Assembly: GCA_965249215.1 (NCBI GenBank)
Contig: CBDFLN010000002.1
Span: forward strand, 1,364,001 to 1,428,000
Direction of reading: 5' to 3'
Origin: G963667675 sp965249215
GTDB lineage: Bacteria > Chloroflexota > Dehalococcoidia > Lucifugimonadales > UBA3495
Length of the DNA: 64,000 nucleotides
Shown: positions 33,930 through 41,916 of the stretch, in pieces
Numbering within the stretch: the stretch's first letter is position 1
Layout of the letters: the number at the start of each line of letters is the position of its first letter
Program-made: the position numbers and the translations under genes
Notes under the pieces: generated by a model
Told to the model about the DNA's origin: nothing
The model's input: only the letters and a program-made list of their open reading frames with translations
The model's database searches: none

Positions 33930-34835
33930 ATGTACCATAAAGTGTTAGTGCCCTTGGATGAGTCCGTAGAGGCCGATGACGTTCAGGCGTTGGTCCAGGA
34001 CGACGTCGCCCCGGATGCGGAAATAATCCTGCTTCAAGTTATTCCCCCACCCAAGACTCACGCAGAAGGCGGTCACGTGATACTGGGGAGCCAGCAGGAG
34101 GACTACGACCGCCACAAGGCGATGTCTTATCTCAAGACATTTATTCAGCGGCAGGCACGCGCGACACTCAAATGGCGGCCGGAGGTAGCTGTTTCAGAAT
34201 CGGTGGCCGGAGGTATTCTGGCGTTCGCCGCGCGGGAGCCCGTCGACCTAATTGCTATTTCCACCCGCGACCGCCAACTGCTAGCCAGGTACGTCAAAGT
34301 GAACATCGCCACCGAGGTGGAGCATGGGGCATCCACTCAAGTCCGAGTGCTTCGACCCCAGGAGTCGCCCAGCACCCGAATGCTCGAGCAAGTAGACATA
34401 TTCCGGGACCTGTTTCCTCACCAAGTGGAGAAAATTGTTGCGTTGGGGGAACGGGTCCACATTCCAGCGGGGGAAACCCTGGGAAAGGGCGGAGAACATG
34501 GGGAAACCCTTTTCGTGATCATCCACGGAGAGGCCGACTTGTCCGCCCATTCGGACATCGGTGAGATCGCCGTCCGGGTCGCCGTCCCTGGAGAGGCGTT
34601 CCCACTGGCCATCCTGCTCGCGTCAGGCACCTTGATCACATCGGGCGAAGCTTTGACAGATATGGAGCTTTTGACAATACCCCGCGGTCCACTACTAGAG
34701 CTCTGCTCAACGGACACACAGATAGGCATGGGAATTTATTCAGCGGTAGGCCGTATATTCGCTCAACGCTACAGCGTCACCCTGGCCCAGTTGGCCATCA
34801 GCGGGGAGAGGGAATTACGCAACGCTGCGGCCTAG
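33930..34835 (+). CDS. universal stress domain fused to cyclic-nucleotide-binding domain, 301 aa (copy 1)
   Basis: Residues 1-145 form a universal-stress (UspA-type) domain: MYHKVLVPLDESVEADD at the start and LIAISTRDRQLLARYV near its end. About residues 150-300 resemble a CRP-type cyclic-nucleotide-binding domain (VEKIVALGERVHIPAGETLGKGGEHGETLFVIIHGEADLSA, later AFPLAILLASGTLITSGEAL), with no helix-turn-helix. The G-E-...-R cAMP-pocket signature is not evident, so the ligand is uncertain. A close paralogue follows 46 nt later. A stress or energy sensor that binds ATP and a nucleotide is a likely role. GGGCGATGAGCC before the ATG contains no strong ribosome site. Confidence 0.85.
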   Translation: MYHKVLVPLDESVEADDVQALVQDDVAPDAEIILLQVIPPPKTHAEGGHVILGSQQEDYDRHKAMSYLKTFIQRQARATLKWRPEVAVSESVAGGILAFAAREPVDLIAISTRDRQLLARYVKVNIATEVEHGASTQVRVLRPQESPSTRMLEQVDIFRDLFPHQVEKIVALGERVHIPAGETLGKGGEHGETLFVIIHGEADLSAHSDIGEIAVRVAVPGEAFPLAILLASGTLITSGEALTDMELLTIPRGPLLELCSTDTQIGMGIYSAVGRIFAQRYSVTLAQLAISGERELRNAAA

Positions 34836-34881
34836 GCGGCCACTGGTCACCGGTGGCAAAAGCCGCCGGCAGAGGAAATCC

Positions 34882-35838
34882 GTGTACCAAAAAGTCCTAG
34901 TCCCCCTAGACGGCTCCAGGGAATCAGAGCAAGCGCTAGCCCTAGCTAGGGATAGACTTGCGCCCGACGGCGAGCTAGTCTTCCTTCGCATAGTACCCCC
35001 GGGAAAGTCGGCGACTGTTGGGTCGCACTATATTATGGGCAACCTGTTGGAGGAACTCGACCGTCGCGAGTCGCAACGCTACCTTCAGAGCCTCGGCTGG
35101 CGTGAGATCCGCAACTCTGCCACTTGGCGCGCCGAAGTGGTCGTGTCCAAGTCCGTGGCCGAAGGGATTGCCAACTTCGCCAGGCAGCAGAATGTCGACC
35201 TTATTGCCATGTATACCAACAATCGCGGTTTGCTGGGGAGAATGTTCAATCGGAGCGTCACCAGGGAGGTGCAACGGCTTAGGCCCACCGAGGTCTTGGC
35301 GGTTGGGCCAGCCGACGTGGCCGGATACGCAGTGCGGGCCCCGACAGAGGCCGATGCAGGTATCGAAGCCGGGTCCTTCAAGCACGTTGACGTTTTTGAA
35401 GGTCTATCCGATGAGCAGATAGAAAGAGTAGTGGCCTTGGGCAAACGTCTGCACATCCCCGCCGGCGAGATGCTGGGGAAGGGTGGGGAACAAGCCGAGA
35501 ATCTGTTCGTGATTCTGAAGGGAGAAGCCGACCTGTGCGCCCACTCGGAGATCGGCGAAATTGCGGTGCGCATCACCAGGCCAGGGGAGTCCTTCCCTTT
35601 AGCGGCCCTGTTGGGGTCTGGGACCTTGATTACCTCTGGTGAAGCCCTGACCGATATGGACGTGCTGGCAATACCCCGGTCACAACTGCTTCTCCTGTGC
35701 TCGAAGGACAATGAAGTCGGAATGAAAGTGCACTTCAACGTTGCTCAACTTTTTGCCGCCCGCTACAGCGAGACTCTCACGCAACTGGCAACGAGCGCAG
35801 AGCGGGAAGTGCGTGACGCAGAGGCCCTAGAGAACTAA
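34882..35838 (+). CDS. universal stress domain fused to cyclic-nucleotide-binding domain, 318 aa (copy 2)
   Basis: A tandem paralogue of the preceding gene with the same two-domain order. MYQKVLVPLDGSRESEQALALARDRLAPDGELVFLRIVPP is a cleaner Usp start, and the Usp part ends with LIAMYTNNRGLLGRMFNRSVTREVQR. The cyclic-nucleotide-like part (KHVDVFEGLSDEQIERVVALGKRLHIPAGEMLGKGG) is better conserved between the copies than the Usp part. GTG is the start, with GGAAATCC upstream (GAGGAAA). Both genes are probably one operon. No DNA-binding domain is present, so a signalling rather than transcription role is likely. Confidence 0.85.
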   Translation: MYQKVLVPLDGSRESEQALALARDRLAPDGELVFLRIVPPGKSATVGSHYIMGNLLEELDRRESQRYLQSLGWREIRNSATWRAEVVVSKSVAEGIANFARQQNVDLIAMYTNNRGLLGRMFNRSVTREVQRLRPTEVLAVGPADVAGYAVRAPTEADAGIEAGSFKHVDVFEGLSDEQIERVVALGKRLHIPAGEMLGKGGEQAENLFVILKGEADLCAHSEIGEIAVRITRPGESFPLAALLGSGTLITSGEALTDMDVLAIPRSQLLLLCSKDNEVGMKVHFNVAQLFAARYSETLTQLATSAEREVRDAEALEN

Positions 35839-35902
35839 GGGGCTACTCTAGTCGAACGGGCCCGGTCCCGGAGCCGGCAGCCGGCCGTGTTAGCTAGCCT
35901 GC

Positions 35903-36541
35903 CTACCGTTGGTAGGCCCAGATCTGGTGAAATACCTCGGGTTCGCCTTTGGGCAGGGGCTGAAACGGCTCCGTGACCTCAACCAGTTTCCACTTCCCTT
36001 GGGCCTCAAGTTCTTGCTGTTTCTCTTTGAAGCCCCCTTCCTCGTATACATCCGTGCGCAGGCTGAATACCACATAGCCGCCTGGCTGTGTCACACGAAT
36101 CAACTCGTCGAAAGCGCTGGCGGGGGCGTGCCCCAAGGTAAAGACGCCGACGCTGATGACCCCTTCGAACAGGCCGCTGTCGAAGTCCAAAGTTTCTCCC
36201 AACACCATTTGGTGAAGCTCTGCGTAGACGTTCTTGTTGCGGGCTTCATCGAGCATCCCCTGGGAAAGGTCGATAGCTATCAGGTCCCTGTACCCGAGAT
36301 CGGCCAAAACCTCTCCAACTAACCCAGTACCGGCCCCAGCGTCCAAGACCTTGGCGCGCTTGGGCACTAGTCTGGCGAAGACATTGGCCGCCGCTTGTGG
36401 AGAAATCCAGATGAAATGCTCTTCCAAGTCTTGGTCATAGTCAGCGGCCCAATGGTCATACCGCTCTTCTAGTTCTTGATTGTTGGCGGATGCGTAGACC
36501 CACTGCACCCTTTGCTCGCTTTCCTGCACTCTAATTACCAC
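35903..36541 (-). CDS. SAM-dependent methyltransferase, class I, 212 aa
   Basis: The class I SAM-binding motif is clear: RAKVLDAGAGTGLVGEVLADLGYRDLIAIDLSQGMLDEAR (motif I plus the acidic residue after strand 2). Before it are YDHWAADYDQDLEEHF and ISPQAAANVFARLV, as in Williams-Beuren-type and UbiE-like small-molecule methyltransferases. LIRVTQPGGYVVFSLRTDVYE follows. The substrate is unknown. It runs opposite to the Usp pair and is followed by them tail to tail. The upstream neighbour is another methyltransferase in the same direction, 79 nt away. Confidence 0.88.
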   Translation of the reverse strand: MVIRVQESEQRVQWVYASANNQELEERYDHWAADYDQDLEEHFIWISPQAAANVFARLVPKRAKVLDAGAGTGLVGEVLADLGYRDLIAIDLSQGMLDEARNKNVYAELHQMVLGETLDFDSGLFEGVISVGVFTLGHAPASAFDELIRVTQPGGYVVFSLRTDVYEEGGFKEKQQELEAQGKWKLVEVTEPFQPLPKGEPEVFHQIWAYQR

Positions 36542-36620
36542 TCCTGGCAGACTTTCATAAGCAAGACCCGAACCGGCCGTTGATGCGACGCCTCCCTTGG
36601 GCGTCCTGCGCCTCCGGTTG

Positions 36621-37457
36621 CTACTTTTGACAGACGAAGAGCCCCCAGCCCAACTCGTTGTTCTCCACAGCTCGGGCCGTCTCGATGTATGCCTTGGTCA
36701 AGTATTGAAAATGCTCGGCGTGTTCGCCGCCGCTCTTGGGCGTGCGTTCAGAAAGGCACAAATAACTGGTCGTGAGATGCTCAGAGATATCCCGGGTCTC
36801 CAGAACCTCGAACCCCTGGGCCTTTAGCGCGGACTGATATGACTCGAAGCTGAACTCTGTGTCGAACAACAACCGGTCATACACGTACTTTTGCGCGTCG
36901 GCAGAGATGTCCCTTTTGGGCCTGAGCAGATCGTCGAAAACCATGATCCCGCCGTCTTGCAACACCCGGTAGGCCTCTCTCAGCGTGGCGACTTTGTCGT
37001 GAACGTGATAGATGACCGCCTGACTCCACAAGTGGGTGAAAGAGCCGTCCCCGTACGGCAATTCGGTGGCCGACGCTTTCTGGAATGACAAGCGACTTTG
37101 CAAATCGGGGGATTGTCCGGCCCGGGCCTTTACGGCGTTACTGACGCGCACCTCGCTGAGGTCTACTCCGGTAACGCGGCAGCCCTGGGACTGAGCCAGC
37201 CATATAGCGGTAGTACCGTTGCCGCAACCCAGGTCAAGGACTCTCGAATCTCTGCCGATCCTGCCTTGTCGGATCATGATCTGGTCTAAATTGGCGCAAC
37301 CCTTCAAGAAGTCTTTGCCGGTGCTTTCGTCAAAGACTCCCCAGTGGACGCTGCCTTCCTCGTCCCAAACAGCCCGGTAAATTGCGTCTTCGGAGTCGTA
37401 GTAAGTCTCGGTATCTTGTTCAGTGTATCTGCTAGTCACGGTCACCATCCCAAGCAT
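36621..37457 (-). CDS. SAM-dependent methyltransferase, class I, 278 aa
   Basis: Motif I reads SRVLDLGCGNGTTAIWLAQSQGCRVTGVDLSEVRVSNAV. The region before it, RYTEQDTETYYDSEDAIYRAVWDEEGSVHWGVFDESTG, resembles the glycine-sarcosine and small-molecule methyltransferase group (a Tyr/Trp-rich start). FTHLWSQAVIYHVHDKVATLREAYRVLQDGGIMVFDD is motif II and post-II. Start may be 37457 or the ATG at 37448. Same strand as the preceding methyltransferase; a bicistronic unit is plausible. The two are only distantly similar. The substrate is unknown. Confidence 0.88.
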   Translation of the reverse strand: MLGMVTVTSRYTEQDTETYYDSEDAIYRAVWDEEGSVHWGVFDESTGKDFLKGCANLDQIMIRQGRIGRDSRVLDLGCGNGTTAIWLAQSQGCRVTGVDLSEVRVSNAVKARAGQSPDLQSRLSFQKASATELPYGDGSFTHLWSQAVIYHVHDKVATLREAYRVLQDGGIMVFDDLLRPKRDISADAQKYVYDRLLFDTEFSFESYQSALKAQGFEVLETRDISEHLTTSYLCLSERTPKSGGEHAEHFQYLTKAYIETARAVENNELGWGLFVCQK

Positions 37458-37578
37458 TGCCGCAAATGGGCGCAGGTTTGTCGAAACCGTTGCGTAGGCT
37501 ATAGAAATCCCGCAGCCCTAGTGGCGGCGGTCTTAGTTTTCGTGCAGGTACATACAGCCCGTAGGCAATCTCACCGGC

Positions 37579-37950
37579 TTAGAGGACTGCCTGCGGGAGC
37601 ATGGCGCCTTCCAAGTTCTGCACGAACCGGTTGTTCTCATCTACCAGGATCATCTTGGGGTCGATGGGCTCGCCGGTAGACTCGAAGGCCATGATGATTA
37701 CACAATTGCCCTTGTTGCTTAGCCGGGCTGCCGCTCCCTGAATAGCGACAACGCCTGAACCCCTTTCGTCGGCAATTGCATAAGTCTCAAACCGGTTGCC
37801 ATTGGTGATATCGCATACAAGGACCTTTTCGAAGTTCCAGAGGTCTACCCGGTCCATCAGGTCTTCATCGATGAGAATACTGCCTACGTAGTCAGGATTG
37901 GCGTCGGTCACGTAGGCCCGGTGGATCTTCGATTTCAGTACTTCTCTCAT
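37579..37950 (-). CDS. panD: aspartate 1-decarboxylase, 123 aa
   Basis: A pyruvoyl enzyme making beta-alanine from L-aspartate for pantothenate and CoA. SKIHRAYVTDANPDYVGSILID matches the PanD N-terminus, with the self-cleavage Gly23-Ser24 in VGSI and Lys8 near the start. NGNRFETYAIADERGSG keeps the Arg, Thr and Tyr that line the active site. VVAIQGAAARL has Gln where most PanD proteins have Asn (NGAAA). Length is usual. The gene stands alone with a 517-bp gap before TenA. ATG 37950 with GAGAGGAATT upstream. I consider a working enzyme likely. Confidence 0.88.
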   Translation of the reverse strand: MREVLKSKIHRAYVTDANPDYVGSILIDEDLMDRVDLWNFEKVLVCDITNGNRFETYAIADERGSGVVAIQGAAARLSNKGNCVIIMAFESTGEPIDPKMILVDENNRFVQNLEGAMLPQAVL

Positions 37951-38467
37951 AATTCCTCTCGCTCGCCTATGGCTCGCGCAAAAAAGTATTGCAAAGTTGG
38001 ATTGACTGAGTTGGAAGCGGCGGTTAACCGCTGGCCCGAAAGGTATCGCAGCCCAATGCCGCCTTCACGGCGGTCAAAGGGACGTCATCTTAATGAGTCT
38101 GTCCAGACTCAGAGGAACAGCGGTGAACCTAAACTGGGGCGAGGCTAAATGTAGTGAGGGCCTTAAGGCTCGCAGGGGAGTACGTGGAGGGGTCGTGAAC
38201 GGTACTTTGCTGACGGCAATGTGTCGAGGCTATTGTGGAGCCGTTGGTAAGGCTGTGACCACACGCTCTCCGCCCCTACACACAGCGCAAGTTTTCGTCT
38301 CACGTTCATATGTTCACCTGGATAGAGCGGCTGTCTTATTCACCAGCTCAGAGATTGACCGCGGCCGTTGTCGGCTACCGGCTCGCCGCAGTGTACCAGC
38401 GCCCAGTAGCGCAGTCAAATTTCTCGGCCGCGGTGGATTTAGGGATAACTTGCATGAATCGAATCGC
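37951..38467. other. 517-bp gap without a recognisable gene
   Basis: Only unsupported short frames on either strand; an open frame at 38093 overlaps the TenA gene in antisense and has no family features. No repeat of the local families is seen. Confidence 0.5.
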
Positions 38468-39196
38468 TTAGACGTCCCATCCCTCCAAGTTGTAGGCCAT
38501 GTCCCAGAACCTATGCTCGAGGCGGAGGCTGGTCCGGTAAGCATCCTCCATGGCGACCAACTGGCTTAGGGCAACGCCCTCAGCCACCCGGTCCGCCAAG
38601 GCACGAATACTCCGGGCCAACTCCTCGAACTCAGTCGAGGAGTACATCTCGATCCACTTGGAATAGAGGGGCGCCCCCTTGGGAGTTCCCTGCTTTGCCA
38701 GGTGGTCGCCTATTTCCCAGTATCCCCATTGGCACGGCAGGAGTGACGCGACCAATTCTCCGAAGCTGCCCAGATGGGCCACTTTCAGCAGAAAGCCGGT
38801 GTAAGCGATAGTGGTGGGAGCTGCCTCAGTCCTTTCCAGTTCCTCTCTGGTAATCCCAAATTCGCCGCAGTAGCTCCGGTGCAGATCCATCTCGGTGTTC
38901 AGGGTCTCGTCCAATAACCCGGCAAACCAACCCATGGTCTCCAGGTCCGGGGCCCGCGCCGAAGCGATGGCAAGCGCCCTGGCATAGTCAACGAGGTATA
39001 CGTAGTCCTGTTTGACGTAGTGTTTGAATTTCTCAACCGGAAGGGAGCCGTCTCCAATACCCGTGATGAACGGGTGAGACAAGATGGCCTGTCGCACAGT
39101 CGAAGCCCTTGTTTCGATGTCTCTTGCGAAGCCCACGTCTCTTACCGGTTCACTTGATTCCGCCCCGTCACCCTTGACAGACCAATGGTTGGGCAT
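38468..39196 (-). CDS. TenA/thiaminase II family protein, 242 aa
   Basis: All-alpha haem-oxygenase-like fold. HPFITGIGDGSLPVEKFKHYVKQDYVYLVDYARALA is the N-terminal signature with the active-site Asp. LVASLLPCQWGYWEIGDHL carries the expected catalytic Cys, and SLRLEHRFWDMAYNLEGW the C-terminal Glu. In TenA proteins this enzyme hydrolyses aminopyrimidines for thiamin salvage; relatives such as PqqC share the fold, but the Cys speaks for TenA. No thi genes lie in the window. About 20 residues precede the family start. ATG 39196 has no strong ribosome site; an internal start cannot be excluded. Confidence 0.85.
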   Translation of the reverse strand: MPNHWSVKGDGAESSEPVRDVGFARDIETRASTVRQAILSHPFITGIGDGSLPVEKFKHYVKQDYVYLVDYARALAIASARAPDLETMGWFAGLLDETLNTEMDLHRSYCGEFGITREELERTEAAPTTIAYTGFLLKVAHLGSFGELVASLLPCQWGYWEIGDHLAKQGTPKGAPLYSKWIEMYSSTEFEELARSIRALADRVAEGVALSQLVAMEDAYRTSLRLEHRFWDMAYNLEGWDV

Positions 39197-39306
39197 CTTA
39201 TGTTATCCTGGCTGGCCGGGCCACCGGCATCTATTATGTTGCTGACCACCGTGCGGAGCGACCCGTTTGCTGGCAGACCTCGGTTTCGGCATTGTCAACC
39301 ACGCAT

Positions 39307-39312
39307 TATAAT
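39307..39312 (+). promoter_or_regulatory. possible -10 box of the rplI-dnaB operon
   Basis: TATAAT at 39307-39312, 45 nt before the rplI start, in the short divergent gap to TenA. No good -35 at 16-18 nt. Confidence 0.35.
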
Positions 39313-39357
39313 AGATAGACAGTCGACACCGAGATTTCATTGGCGAAAGGTTTTTCT

Positions 39358-39807
39358 ATGGAAGTTGTTTTTGTCAAAGATGTTTCCAACAAAGGACGGG
39401 CAGGCGAAGTACGCCGGGTGGCCGACGGCTACGCCAGAAACTACTTGATCCCCCAGGGCCTGGCGGAGCCGGCGACACCTGAGGTGTTGAAGCGGCTAAA
39501 GAAAATTACCGCGACCGGCGATGACAACCGTGTCCGGGAAACCAGACTGATGAAGGAACTGGCAGACCAACTGGACGGGATCAGCGTAACGGTAGTAGGC
39601 CGGACTACACCCACAGGCAGGTATTACGGGGCCATCACCAGCACACAGGTCGCCGCCCAGTTGAGCGCCAATTTGGGCCGGGAAATCGACCGCCGGCTGG
39701 TGGATTCCGACGGACCTATCCGAGAGCCGGGAGAATACGAGGCGGTTCTGCGGTGGTCCAACGACGTTCAGGCTACCATCCATATCGTAGCGGAGGCAGA
39801 GGAATAG
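39358..39807 (+). CDS. rplI: 50S ribosomal protein L9, 149 aa
   Basis: The sequence MEVVFVKDVSNKGRAGEVRRVADGYARNYLIPQGLA is the classic L9 N-terminus, which binds 23S rRNA near the L1 stalk. The long helix linker (RLKKITATGDDNRVRETRLMKELADQL) and the C-terminal domain (TGRYYGAITSTQVAAQL, REIDRRLV) follow. The ATG at 39358 is the family start; an in-frame TTG at 39340 is not used. AAAGG lies upstream. L9 is followed 4 nt later by dnaB, a standard bacterial order. The rpsF-ssb-rpsR genes that often precede it are not here. Confidence 0.97.
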   Translation: MEVVFVKDVSNKGRAGEVRRVADGYARNYLIPQGLAEPATPEVLKRLKKITATGDDNRVRETRLMKELADQLDGISVTVVGRTTPTGRYYGAITSTQVAAQLSANLGREIDRRLVDSDGPIREPGEYEAVLRWSNDVQATIHIVAEAEE

Positions 39808-39811
39808 GGGG

Positions 39812-41173
39812 ATGTACGCGGAGAAGCTCTTTCCTCACGATCTGGAAGCTGAGGAAGCGGTAGTTGGGTCCATATTGATCGATGGGGACTCGTTCCTCCG
39901 GGTGGCGCCATTGCTCAAGCCGGAGGACTTCTACCGGGAGAAAAACCAGGTTTGCTTCTCGGCTTGCGTAGCCCTGTTTCAACGTGACGAGGCCATCGAC
40001 CAGGTGACCCTGGCCAGGGAGCTGAGCCGCACCGACCAACTGGAAGCGGTTGGAGGTATGGCTTACCTCAGCCACCTGGTGTCCATTACGCCCACCTCAG
40101 CCAATGCCCCGTACTACGCCGAAGCCGTCTCGCGGACCTCGACTATGCGGCGGTTGATCGACGCTGCTTCCAAGATATCGGCCATCGGATACGAGGATAC
40201 CGACGACGTCGAGAACACCCTGCGCCAGGCTGAAGACACCCTGTTTCAAGTCCGCTCCGGCCGCACCGAACGGGGTTTCATCCCACTGCGGCAGATATAC
40301 GACCAGTACATGCAGGACAGGGCTGCGGACCTCGAGCCCCTGGCCCCGGGGGCCGGTCCCGTAATGACAGGCTACAACGGCCTGGATGAACTCCTGGGGG
40401 GAATGCAACAATCGGACATGATAGTACTGGGCGCCCGTCCGGCCCTGGGCAAGAGCGCCCTGGCGGTGAACATTTCCTTGAACGCCGCTCACAATGGCTC
40501 GGCCGTCGGCATCTTCAGCCTGGAAATGAGCCGGGAACAGCTGGCCTTGCGCATCCTTGCCTCTGATGCCGAGGTCGACGCCCACCGTCTTAGGTGGCAG
40601 TTGCACCCGGAAGCGGAGGAGCAACGGATCATCGACTCCATCGGTCGGCTATCGGAATTGCTGGTGTACATCGACGATACTCCCTTTCAAGGCATGGTCG
40701 AGATGCGCAGCAAGGCCCGCCGCCTTTCCCTGGAGCACGGCCTGGACCTGCTGATAGTTGACTATCTCCAACTGGTCCAAGGAAGAGGCAGGGGCGAGAA
40801 CCGGGTTCAGGAGATCAGCGAAATCTCCCGGTCCATCAAGGGCATGGCCCGAGACCTCCGGGTCCCGGTCATCACCTGTTCCCAACTAAGCCGCCTGGTG
40901 GAGAACCGGCCGGGGCACAGGCCGCAGCTTTCCGACTTGCGGGACAGCGGCAGCATCGAACAGGACTCGGACGTGGTCATGTTCATCCACCGGGATGACG
41001 TCTATTACACCGAAGAGGAGTGGGAGCAACATTTCCCGGGGCGGCTGTATCCCAAGGACGTAGCCGATATAATCGTGGCCAAGCACCGGAACGGGCCCAC
41101 CGGCAACGTGAAGCTGCTTTTCCGCAACAACTTGGTGCGCTTCGATTCCAATCCACCAACGGAAGCTTTCTGA
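39812..41173 (+). CDS. dnaB: replicative DNA helicase DnaB, 453 aa
   Basis: The ring helicase of the replication fork. The N-terminal domain (LFPHDLEAEEAVVGSILID) is followed by the RecA-like domain with Walker A GARPALGKS (residues 207-215), Walker B LLIVDYLQLV, the SQLSR motif and RDSGSIEQDSDVVMFIHRD near the end. Length and motifs are standard. No intein is seen. AGGGGG before the ATG. It is 4 nt after rplI and 2 nt before the DnaD-like gene, so one operon. Confidence 0.97.
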   Translation: MYAEKLFPHDLEAEEAVVGSILIDGDSFLRVAPLLKPEDFYREKNQVCFSACVALFQRDEAIDQVTLARELSRTDQLEAVGGMAYLSHLVSITPTSANAPYYAEAVSRTSTMRRLIDAASKISAIGYEDTDDVENTLRQAEDTLFQVRSGRTERGFIPLRQIYDQYMQDRAADLEPLAPGAGPVMTGYNGLDELLGGMQQSDMIVLGARPALGKSALAVNISLNAAHNGSAVGIFSLEMSREQLALRILASDAEVDAHRLRWQLHPEAEEQRIIDSIGRLSELLVYIDDTPFQGMVEMRSKARRLSLEHGLDLLIVDYLQLVQGRGRGENRVQEISEISRSIKGMARDLRVPVITCSQLSRLVENRPGHRPQLSDLRDSGSIEQDSDVVMFIHRDDVYYTEEEWEQHFPGRLYPKDVADIIVAKHRNGPTGNVKLLFRNNLVRFDSNPPTEAF

Positions 41174-41175
41174 CT

Positions 41176-41916
41176 ATGTCGTTCTCTGGCTTTGGCCGGG
41201 GAATGCTGTTTACCCCGGTGCCCAACGCCGTCCTCGGGCCGCTGCTGGAGCAGATACAGGATGCGGCCGAACTCAAGGTTACCCTGAGGAGCATGTGGCT
41301 GTTTCATCGGAAGCGAGGGCGGCCACAAGTGGCCCGCCAGAGCGAGTTCCTCAACGACCCAACCCTGCTCAAGGGCCTCGGAGGCCCGGGAAGGGCGCCG
41401 CGGGAGGAGATTCGCCGGGGACTGGAATTGGCCGTGGGCCGCGGCACGCTGTTGATGCACCAGCCAGATGAGGATGACGAGTCAACCCAGGTCTTCATCC
41501 TGAACACCGAAGCCGGCCGGAAAATTCTGGCCCAGTTGCGCCAAGGCGAAGACCTGGGCCCCGCGGAAGCCGGTGCGGTCGACCACGAACTGGAGGAGGA
41601 ACCCGTTGGGGCAAAACCCAACATCTTTGGTCTGTACGAGGACAACATAGGGCCTTTATCCCCCATGTTGGCCGAGCAACTCAGGGAGGGGGAATCGGCC
41701 TATCCTAGGGACTGGATCAACGACGCATTCCAAATAGCTGTCGCCGAGAACAAGCGAAACTGGCGGTATATCGCCGGAATATTGCGGCGGTGGGCGGCTG
41801 AGGGGAAAGACCATGGAAAGCCTGGGCGACATTCTCCGAAGGATAGCCGACAAAAATACCTTGAGGACTACCAACGGCGCTGGGGCATTCCAGCCAGTCG
41901 AAACCCCAGACCCTGA
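41176..41916 (+). CDS. DnaD-domain replication protein, 246 aa
   Basis: The C-terminal part carries a DnaD/DnaB-II domain: FGLYEDNIGPLSPMLAEQLREGESAYPRDWINDAFQIAVAENKRNWRYIAGILRRWAAEGKD, ending in the typical W-x-IAGIL-x-RW motif. The N-terminal part (MSFSGFGRGMLFTPVPNAVLGPLL) resembles the winged-helix start of DnaD-like proteins in Chloroflexota. DnaD proteins help load the helicase at origins in Gram-positive bacteria. Here it lies between dnaB and a DnaC-like ATPase, which fits a helicase-loading module. ATG 41176 is 2 nt after the dnaB stop; the open frame upstream is an artefact. The last ~104 nt overlap the next gene. Confidence 0.85.
   Translation: MSFSGFGRGMLFTPVPNAVLGPLLEQIQDAAELKVTLRSMWLFHRKRGRPQVARQSEFLNDPTLLKGLGGPGRAPREEIRRGLELAVGRGTLLMHQPDEDDESTQVFILNTEAGRKILAQLRQGEDLGPAEAGAVDHELEEEPVGAKPNIFGLYEDNIGPLSPMLAEQLREGESAYPRDWINDAFQIAVAENKRNWRYIAGILRRWAAEGKDHGKPGRHSPKDSRQKYLEDYQRRWGIPASRNPRP

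Noticed and set aside
38093..38569. Plus-strand open frame overlapping TenA
   Set aside because: Antisense to a well-supported gene and without recognisable motifs.
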